Positions 1-5,752 of a stretch of DNA of 6,460 nucleotides are shown here, piece by piece. The DNA comes from Chloroflexota bacterium (GTDB lineage: Bacteria; Chloroflexota; Anaerolineae; Anaerolineales; UBA11858): positions 1 to 6,460 of the forward strand of contig DOTA01000406.1 of the NCBI GenBank assembly GCA_003513015.1. Reading direction: 5' to 3'. The first letter of the stretch is position 1. Every line of letters begins with the position of its first letter. Position numbers and translations under genes: made by a program. Under the pieces are notes generated by a model. That model saw nothing but the letters and a program-made list of their open reading frames with translations. It had not been told where the DNA came from and searched no databases.

Positions 1-1
1 A

Positions 2-1861
2 GAATTAAAAGATTTGACATTGAATTCCCGCGGGCTTTCCCGGCACGCTCGCCAATCCATGGCGAATTTATGCAATCTGGAAGATGCCTCGGATGGGCTG
101 CGGACTTTTTCTCTCGATGCCCTCGATTTGTGGTATCTGGTCTCTCCCGAATTCGAGAAGATCCTGACCCGCTTGAGAGTTGATCCCGATAACAAAGTGG
201 AAATTGATCTGGTTGAAGCCTCCCTAACCAAGTTTGATCGCATTACTCAAAGTCTGGTTAGAACCGATTACCCCTTTGCTGAAACTTACAGCACGATTGC
301 CGGCTTGCACACTTGCATTGCCAATTTGCAGCAAGTTTCCAACCAAATTACCCTGCATGATGAATGGAAATTTCCGGATTTCCTAAAATTTTATCAGGTT
401 CGGAAAAGCGTTCGTAAAATCATTAAGCAGATTGATGAGCTAAGTAACCTGGGAGGCCCTGAATTTACGCGTTATGCGGATTTGATCGAACTAAGTGATT
501 TTGTTTCTTATTTTCGGAAGTGTGTAAATGAATTTCGTAAAGCTAATGGCGAAGATCAACGCGGCCGCCGAGAAATTGGCCTTTGTGTTACCAACGTCAA
601 ACAAAAGACTCAAGCGCTAAGGCAACTGGAGAACCGTTCTTTCCGCCGCCCAATCCGACAGTTGATCAAGTGGGGTGAAGCCATCAACGATCGCGACCCA
701 GGTTATGTCTATTTCTTTTCGAAGCAGGTTGAAGATTTATGGGTCAAAATTGAAACAGCCGATCAACTGGCCATTCGGCGTTATATACGCAAAGTTAAAC
801 GGCAAACCGACCGCATCCAGCAAGAAATCCGAGCTTTCACAGTTCAAACTCAATCCATGAATGGCAATGGTGAGATCAGGCAATATGAAACCTTGTTAGG
901 CCAAATGCACGCCATTATTCAGGGTTGCCCCTTCCCGCAAAAAATACTGGTTCCTGGCAGCGATGGCGGCGAACAAATTCGGGTTGGCCCGTTCCAGTTT
1001 TTGCGCCGGCGTGTGTTGGCGGCAGTTTACTCCAAAGCATTAGATTTGGATCGTGAGCAAGAAGATGATGACTACATGCCTTGGTCAGATTTACCCGTGC
1101 ATGCCGCGGCCCAAACTTTCCGGGATCTGGTTGCCAAGGAACAATACGACTATTTGTACGAGCCAAAAGATGCCCACAAATTTAACATGCCCAAGTTGAA
1201 AGGTAATTTCAGCTTTCGCATGCGCAATCAAGGTGTTTTGTCTTTTCGTTTTATTGACCATATTAATGGGGCTCCCCTCAAGCCAGGGAGTGAATGGGAT
1301 AATTCAGAATTAATCCGCTACGAACCCCGAGAGTTGAAAAGCCCCAAAGTGTTACGGGCGCGTGGTATTAAAGTAATTGCCGCGGGTTTCCCAGACCTTT
1401 TCCCGGTTAGCCCCAAAATTCCGGAACAACTCCTTGAAACCTGGCGAGCACCCTGGATCAGCAAAGCGATTGACATTCGCGGCCAGCATCAGTTACAGGC
1501 TGTGCGCGTTATTAATCAGGCACGTGCCCAGGCCCAGCGCGATATGGCTCATACGCTAGCTCGTATTTTGCAGTCCTCCCACTCTGAAGAAGCTCTGGCC
1601 ATGCGAGTCTTCCAGGCTCTAGAATCCACTGCGGTGGATGCCGATACCCGCCAGTTTTTGCCGCGCGATACGATGTTTATGCTGCAAAGTTTCAAACAAT
1701 GGTTTTTGCCGGGCGGCGATGACGTCCAAAAATCCATGGGAGATATTGATTTCTATCCTGATCAGAATAGGCCGCGTAATGAACCTCCCCTTGAACCACA
1801 GCGCAGAGGCGGTGAACTTCAGCGCCGCAGTCAAACAGATGAAACTTCAGACGAAGATTAG
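2..1861 (+). CDS. SPFH-like protein with large helical N-terminal region (5' partial)
   Basis: The frame is open to the left edge, so the gene almost certainly starts outside the window. The first possible start inside is a TTG at 14, and the ATG at 59 has no convincing ribosome site. Numbering from the TTG gives 615 visible residues. Residues about 30-310 are mostly helical and charged, with no family I recognise. Residues about 322-565 match, in order, the second half of the Band 7 domain of the next gene: a VGPF helix start near 324, an FRDLVAKEQYDYLY helix near 369, a GIKVIAAGF strand near 451, and then TWRAPW (476-481) with a long Ala/Gln/Arg helix. The tail (about 585-615) is Arg/Pro/Asp-rich and probably disordered. 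I see no membrane segment in the visible part; one may lie upstream. By analogy with HflK/HflC it could be the partner subunit of the next gene's product. The coding call is firm; the SPFH assignment is moderate and the function unknown. Confidence 0.85.
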   Translation, partial: ELKDLTLNSRGLSRHARQSMANLCNLEDASDGLRTFSLDALDLWYLVSPEFEKILTRLRVDPDNKVEIDLVEASLTKFDRITQSLVRTDYPFAETYSTIAGLHTCIANLQQVSNQITLHDEWKFPDFLKFYQVRKSVRKIIKQIDELSNLGGPEFTRYADLIELSDFVSYFRKCVNEFRKANGEDQRGRREIGLCVTNVKQKTQALRQLENRSFRRPIRQLIKWGEAINDRDPGYVYFFSKQVEDLWVKIETADQLAIRRYIRKVKRQTDRIQQEIRAFTVQTQSMNGNGEIRQYETLLGQMHAIIQGCPFPQKILVPGSDGGEQIRVGPFQFLRRRVLAAVYSKALDLDREQEDDDYMPWSDLPVHAAAQTFRDLVAKEQYDYLYEPKDAHKFNMPKLKGNFSFRMRNQGVLSFRFIDHINGAPLKPGSEWDNSELIRYEPRELKSPKVLRARGIKVIAAGFPDLFPVSPKIPEQLLETWRAPWISKAIDIRGQHQLQAVRVINQARAQAQRDMAHTLARILQSSHSEEALAMRVFQALESTAVDADTRQFLPRDTMFMLQSFKQWFLPGGDDVQKSMGDIDFYPDQNRPRNEPPLEPQRRGGELQRRSQTDETSDED

Positions 1862-1884
1862 CCAGACCAGCAGAGAAAAGTGTA

Positions 1885-3246
1885 ATGTATAAATATTGGT
1901 GGCGTTTTCAAGCAAATATCAACCGGGTGGTTTACGATGAGCGTGCCTCCAGCGTGGTTCGCTTACTGTTTGTGATCTCCTTAACCTTTACGCTGGTTTT
2001 ATTGGGCTATAACCTTTTCGAAAAGCAACTTCCCGTTTATTGGGTACAAGAATTTAAGGCTCATTTTCCATATTTATTCTGGATTCCGGTAACAATGGTC
2101 CGGATAACTCATTTTATCGTTTATGGATTCCGCCACGCGATTATTCCAGTGGCTGCTTTTGTTGGGATTGTGCTGGCCAGTGCCTACTATGTTCAGGATG
2201 TGTACGAGTTGCCGAAGTTTAAATTGGCCCGTCAATATATTTTGGCCGCCTTTTTGGGAATTAACTACCCTCGCCTGCATATTGCCGAAGGTAAAAAACA
2301 AATTCCCCTGGGAGAAGTAAACTTGATTGATACCATTGGCGGCCCCGGATATGTGCACATTCGCCCCGGGAATGTGGTCCTTTTCGAGAGTTTGCGATCA
2401 CCTTCGAGTGTGCGCGCTAACACCTTCAATTTTATTTCCCGTTTTGAAACCATCAAAGAAATCGTCAGCCTCGAAGATCAACATGGATTTATTGAGAAAG
2501 TTGGCGCAAAAACCAAAGATGGCATCGAGATTATGATGCGAGATATTCATTTTCGCTATCGCTTGCGCACCGGGCGGCGTGTCGGTGACCATGAAAGACG
2601 CCGAGCAAAAAACCCCTATCCATTTTCGGTTGAAGCAGTTCAGGATATGGCCTATAATCGCTCGGTAAGCCTAAACCCTAGCACCAGGGTACCTGAATTA
2701 AGTAAATGGCATACTACCATCCGCTTGGCCGTGGACGGGGCTATTACGGACTACATCAAAGCGCATAAGTTTGATCAACTCACCGCCCCCAATTTTGAAG
2801 ATGCTGATCCGCGCGCCGAGATTGCCAAAGCTATGAACACCGGCATCCGCATGCGCCTGCGCAACGTTGGCGCAGAATTGCTTTGGTTTGATATTGGCCA
2901 TTTTGCTGTTTCCGACAGAATGAAAGAAATTGTTGCAGATCAACGCGTGGATACCTGGAGCGCTCGCTGGGATGGCGATGCTATGGTGGTGCGTTCTTAT
3001 GGCGAAGCCCGCCGACTGGCCTATCAGGATATGGGGCGCGCCGAGGGTCAGGCCGATTTGCTCTTGAGCATTATTCAGGCTTTAGATGAAGTGGGCTTCG
3101 AAGAAGGCTACACCGAAGGAGAGCGTCAAAAGCAGCGTCTTCATAACCTGCGAGCGATCATTTGGGCACGCGTGGCCCAAATTTTGGATACTCTGGCTGA
3201 TGAACAGCGGTCTAACTCGCAAAATAATCAGTTACCCCCTGGATAA
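1885..3246 (+). CDS. SPFH/Band 7 domain membrane protein
   Basis: The product has 453 residues. Hydrophobic segments lie at about 27-45, 61-81 (weaker, it contains Arg73) and 84-104, so the N-terminus is membrane-embedded with perhaps three passes rather than the single one usual in this superfamily. A Band 7 domain follows from about 145 to 345. It shows the hallmark GGPGYVHIRPGNVVLFES entry (152-169), an FNFISRFETI strand (181-190), a TKDGIEI strand (210-216) and a GAELLWFDIGHF strand (329-340). After it comes an Ala/Arg/Glu-rich helix (about 357-440), as in stomatin and flotillin relatives. Such proteins oligomerise into membrane rings that scaffold or control proteases and lipid domains. 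The ATG lies 23 bases after the previous stop, behind a weak purine-rich stretch (AGAGAAAAG). It is probably co-transcribed with both neighbours. Family assignment is confident; the specific role cannot be told. Confidence 0.88.
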   Translation: MYKYWWRFQANINRVVYDERASSVVRLLFVISLTFTLVLLGYNLFEKQLPVYWVQEFKAHFPYLFWIPVTMVRITHFIVYGFRHAIIPVAAFVGIVLASAYYVQDVYELPKFKLARQYILAAFLGINYPRLHIAEGKKQIPLGEVNLIDTIGGPGYVHIRPGNVVLFESLRSPSSVRANTFNFISRFETIKEIVSLEDQHGFIEKVGAKTKDGIEIMMRDIHFRYRLRTGRRVGDHERRRAKNPYPFSVEAVQDMAYNRSVSLNPSTRVPELSKWHTTIRLAVDGAITDYIKAHKFDQLTAPNFEDADPRAEIAKAMNTGIRMRLRNVGAELLWFDIGHFAVSDRMKEIVADQRVDTWSARWDGDAMVVRSYGEARRLAYQDMGRAEGQADLLLSIIQALDEVGFEEGYTEGERQKQRLHNLRAIIWARVAQILDTLADEQRSNSQNNQLPPG

Positions 3247-3250
3247 ATTT

Positions 3251-3255
3251 GGAGG
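3251..3255 (+). promoter_or_regulatory. Ribosome binding site deciding the TPR gene start
   Basis: A perfect GGAGG lies five bases before the ATG at 3261, which is ideal spacing. It favours that ATG over the in-frame TTG at 3249, whose codon overlaps the first base of this site. It is the strongest Shine-Dalgarno sequence in the window, so the TPR gene is probably translated independently of the gene before it. Confidence 0.75.
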
Positions 3256-3260
3256 ATGAG

Positions 3261-3830
3261 ATGATTACTTTTGATGAGGTTTGCATGTGGATCAATCGAA
3301 ATTCCACATCAAATCAAGCCGATTCGAAATCTGGAACTATTTCTGATCCCGATTTTGGTTCTTCGTTAATTTTAAACTTTGGAAGAAACCTAGGTATTTC
3401 GGCAAACTGTTTGATCAATCAAATGAAAGCTGCTTTTGCCGAAAAAGATTATGCGAAGACCAAAAAGATTATCGCACTGTTAGATAGTGTCATCCAGAAA
3501 AGCAATAAAAGTTTAGAGATCGCCGAAGTCAGCTATGAATGTGGGATTGCTCTATACAGAATGGGAGATTTTGGTGAAGCAGGGTTATTTTTACATCAGG
3601 CAATTACGAAATATGGTATAGATAATTATCATAACCAGGCCATTGCAATATGGGCATTGGGAGAAGTATATTGGCAAGTGGGTGAGTATGGAGATGCATT
3701 TAATCATTGGGAAAGAAGTTATGAGATATTTAAACTTTTGAGTAAAACAAATATAGAACCTCAATGGTACGGTAAACGGAGTGAGCAGATAAAAGAGACA
3801 ATAGAGCAAAGAAGTAACGTATATTCATGA
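3261..3830 (+). CDS. Small TPR-like repeat protein
   Basis: The product has 189 residues from the ATG at 3261. Two TPR-like helix pairs are visible at about 86-119 (core YECGIALYRMGDFGEAGLFL) and 124-158 (core WALGEVYWQVGEYGDAFNHW). A degenerate helical pair may precede them at 51-80. The first 50 residues are Ser/Asn/Asp-rich and look unstructured. There is no signal peptide or membrane segment, so a cytoplasmic protein-binding adaptor is the simplest reading; the partner is unknown. The gene is strikingly AT-rich: by hand count 21 of 60 bases are G/C at 3601-3660, against 38 of 60 at 4261-4320 in psuK. Four of its six Arg codons are AGA and it uses ATA six times, while psuK uses neither codon. 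Its stop overlaps the psuK start as ATGA. It may be a late arrival in this cluster. Confidence 0.82.
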   Translation: MITFDEVCMWINRNSTSNQADSKSGTISDPDFGSSLILNFGRNLGISANCLINQMKAAFAEKDYAKTKKIIALLDSVIQKSNKSLEIAEVSYECGIALYRMGDFGEAGLFLHQAITKYGIDNYHNQAIAIWALGEVYWQVGEYGDAFNHWERSYEIFKLLSKTNIEPQWYGKRSEQIKETIEQRSNVYS

Positions 3831-4774
3831 ACCCCATCCCCTCCCCCGAATCCCCTGCCCTGGTCATCGGCGCAGCTACCATTGACATCATTGGCGTGCT
3901 TGATGATCAAATGCGCCGCGGCATCTCGAACCCGGCGCATATCCGCTTTTCCTTTGGCGGGGTTGCGCGCAATGTGGCCGAAAATCTGGCACGTCTGGGC
4001 CATCCCGTTCGGCTGATTTCCGCCGTAGGGGAGGATCGTTTCGGCGAGCAGCTTCTCGATCACACCGCCGCCGCAGGCGTGGATGTCTCTGAAATCATCT
4101 GCTCTACAGACAACTCCACGGGCTCCTATATTGGAGTGGTCAACCAGGCTGGCGAATTGCAATATGCCCTCGATGATTTGCATGTCATCAAAACCATCAA
4201 GCCCCAATACCTGCACGATCGTTATGAACTCTTCAAACAGGCCTCCGTCGTATTTGTCGATGCGAATTTGCCGCCGACCACGCTGCGCACCGCCTTCTCT
4301 CTCGCTCGCCGGGCTAAAATCCCGGTTTTTGCGGACCCTACTACCACCTTGCTGGCCCACCGCCTGGAGCCGCATCTGGCTAAAATCTTCCTTATCGCAC
4401 CTAATTTCAATGAAGCCGCTTTTTATTGCGATCGCACCTTCCAATCCGCCGACCCCCAGGGTGCGCTCGAAGCTGCCAAGCATCTTGTCTCTCAAGGTGT
4501 GCAAATCGCCATCGTTACCCTGGCAGAATCCGGCGTTTGCTACGCTACTTCTGAAACCAACGGCTACATCCCTGCCATCCATACCGAAATCATCGATCCC
4601 ACGGGTGGTGGCGATGCCCTGACGGCCACCGTGATTTTTGCCTTGCTCAACGAAATCCCCCTCGATGACGCCGTCCGCTTGGGTGTTTCGGCTGCTTCGC
4701 TCACCCTGCGCCATCGCGGTGCAGTACTCCCCGATTTATCCCTCGAAAAACTTTACAACCAATTGGTGATCTAA
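3827..4774 (+). CDS. psuK: Pseudouridine kinase (PfkB family)
   Basis: This cytoplasmic enzyme phosphorylates pseudouridine to pseudouridine 5'-phosphate with ATP. The product has 315 residues, the usual length for the family. The N-terminal strand ALVIGAATIDIIG (11-23) and the GGVARNVAENLARLG signature (44-58) closely resemble E. coli PsuK (YeiC), including the preceding NPxxIxF. ALDDLHVIKTIKP (114-126) aligns with a region typical of pseudouridine kinases. The metal/phosphate NxxE motif is N193-E196. The anion-hole and catalytic motif is DPTGGGDA (257-264), with D263 as the predicted base; most relatives have GAGD here. No N-terminal helix-turn-helix is attached. The start overlaps the TPR stop as ATGA with no clear ribosome site, which implies translational coupling. 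The psuG gene directly downstream fixes the substrate: without it a general sugar or nucleoside kinase call would be safer. Confidence 0.93.
   Translation: MNPIPSPESPALVIGAATIDIIGVLDDQMRRGISNPAHIRFSFGGVARNVAENLARLGHPVRLISAVGEDRFGEQLLDHTAAAGVDVSEIICSTDNSTGSYIGVVNQAGELQYALDDLHVIKTIKPQYLHDRYELFKQASVVFVDANLPPTTLRTAFSLARRAKIPVFADPTTTLLAHRLEPHLAKIFLIAPNFNEAAFYCDRTFQSADPQGALEAAKHLVSQGVQIAIVTLAESGVCYATSETNGYIPAIHTEIIDPTGGGDALTATVIFALLNEIPLDDAVRLGVSAASLTLRHRGAVLPDLSLEKLYNQLVI
4765..4769 (+). promoter_or_regulatory. Probable ribosome binding site of psuG inside psuK
   Basis: GGTGA lies within the last codons of psuK, five bases before the psuG ATG. It is a modest Shine-Dalgarno match. With the psuK TAA touching the psuG ATG, ribosomes ending psuK would sit over this site, so termination-reinitiation is likely. 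Confidence 0.45.
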
Positions 4775-5707
4775 ATGCAAAAACTCCCCTCCGCTTATCG
4801 CATAGCGCCAGCCGTCGCGCGCGCTTTAAAGGCACAAACCCCCATCGTGGCCCTCGAAACCACTGTCATCACGCACGGCCTGCCCGCCCCCGAAAACCTG
4901 CAATTGGCCCGTGACATGGAAGCTCGGATTCAGTCCCACGGCGCGCTCCCGGCCACGATCGGCGTTTTACAGGGCAACATCCTCATCGGCATGAATGCGG
5001 CTCAGCTTGAACAACTGGCCGCTACCGTGCCGAACCGCAAAATCAGCCGGCGCGATTTTGCGACTGCCATTGCCCGTCAGGAAAGCGGCGGCACCACCGT
5101 TGCCGGCACTCTGATTGCCGCGCACGCTGCGGGTCTCCGCGTTTTTGCCACGGGCGGCATCGGCGGCGTGCATCGCGGCGCCCCCTTTGATGTTTCCACC
5201 GATTTGCAGGAACTCTCCCGCACCCCGTTGATCGTGGTTTGTGCCGGGGCCAAATCGATTCTGGATTTAGCCGCTACCCTGGAAGTTTTGGAGACTTTGG
5301 GAGTTCCCGTTGTGGGGTATCAAACCGATGAATTTCCGGCTTTTTATGCCCGAACCAGTGGATTGCCCGTTTCCCTAAGGGTTGACTCCCCGGCGGAGGT
5401 TGCCGCCCTCGCTAAAGCACACTGGGATTTAGGGTTGAGCAGCGCTATTTTGGTGGTTGTCCCGCCTCCAGAAGATGCCGCTCTCCCCGCGGCCCAAATG
5501 GAAACCGCGGTCGAGCAAGCCCTGGCCGAAGCCCAGGAGCAAAAAATCCGTGGCCAGCAAGTGACGCCGTTCCTTTTGGCGCGCGTCAGCGATCTCACTG
5601 GCAAAGCCAGTTTGAATGCCAACCTGGCCTTGCTGCTCAACAATGCCCAGATTGCTGCCCAAATTGCGCTGGCCTATCATCAAAGCCCGGCAGGTCTGCA
5701 TGCCTAA
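4775..5707 (+). CDS. psuG: Pseudouridine-5'-phosphate glycosidase
   Basis: The enzyme cleaves the C-C glycosidic bond of pseudouridine 5'-phosphate to uracil and ribose 5-phosphate; the reaction is reversible. The product has 310 residues against about 312 in E. coli PsuG (YeiN), so it is full length. The expected motifs occur in order: IVALETTVITHGLPAPENL (24-42), ESGGTTVAGT (103-112), GGIGGVHRGAPFDVSTDL (127-144), AGAKSILD (157-164), a GYQTDEFPAFYARTSG segment (181-196), QQVTPFLLARV (261-271) and the C-terminal SLNANLALLLNNA (279-291). Residues matching the known active site are E28, H133, D143, K160 (the lysine that forms the imine with ring-opened ribose) and N283; all are present. The gene abuts psuK with no intergenic base and is followed at once by a terminator, so it ends the transcription unit. 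Confidence 0.97.
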   Translation: MQKLPSAYRIAPAVARALKAQTPIVALETTVITHGLPAPENLQLARDMEARIQSHGALPATIGVLQGNILIGMNAAQLEQLAATVPNRKISRRDFATAIARQESGGTTVAGTLIAAHAAGLRVFATGGIGGVHRGAPFDVSTDLQELSRTPLIVVCAGAKSILDLAATLEVLETLGVPVVGYQTDEFPAFYARTSGLPVSLRVDSPAEVAALAKAHWDLGLSSAILVVVPPPEDAALPAAQMETAVEQALAEAQEQKIRGQQVTPFLLARVSDLTGKASLNANLALLLNNAQIAAQIALAYHQSPAGLHA

Positions 5708-5718
5708 TTGTGATAAAA

Positions 5719-5749
5719 AAAACCGAGTTTCTCGCAGAAACTCGGTTTT
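5719..5749. terminator. Bidirectional intrinsic terminator between convergent genes
   Basis: A perfect 14-base-pair stem (5719-5732 with 5736-5749) closes on a three-base CGC loop. On the plus strand it begins 12 bases after the psuG stop and ends in TTTT, then GC and TTT. On the minus strand the stem runs into eight Ts (complement of A5715-5722), an even stronger terminator for the convergent gene, whose stop codon lies at 5753-5755. One element therefore probably serves both transcripts. Confidence 0.93.
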
Positions 5750-5752
5750 GCT

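Noticed and set aside
14..16. TTG at 14 as the real start of gene 1
   Set aside because: Four sense codons precede it to the edge with no stop, there is no ribosome site, and the gene lacks an expected N-terminal region; a start outside the window is more likely.
14..19. TTGACA resembling a -35 box
   Set aside because: No -10 element lies 16-18 bases downstream, the frame is open through it, and the gene continues to the left edge.
3256..3258. An ATG right after the GGAGG
   Set aside because: It is out of frame with the TPR gene and too close to the ribosome site to be used.
3249..3260. TTG at 3249 as start of the TPR gene
   Set aside because: It overlaps the GGAGG that is perfectly placed for the ATG at 3261, and has no ribosome site of its own.
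3621..3630. Perfect palindrome GATAATTATC, extended by GGT and ACC flanks
   Set aside because: It is short, AT-rich and inside the TPR coding sequence; chance is sufficient in this base composition and no promoter is nearby.
3761..4714. A 317-codon open frame on the minus strand, antisense to psuK
   Set aside because: It lies opposite a clear enzyme gene, its translation is Gly/Arg/Asp-rich with no recognisable domain, and its openness follows from the strong codon bias of psuK.
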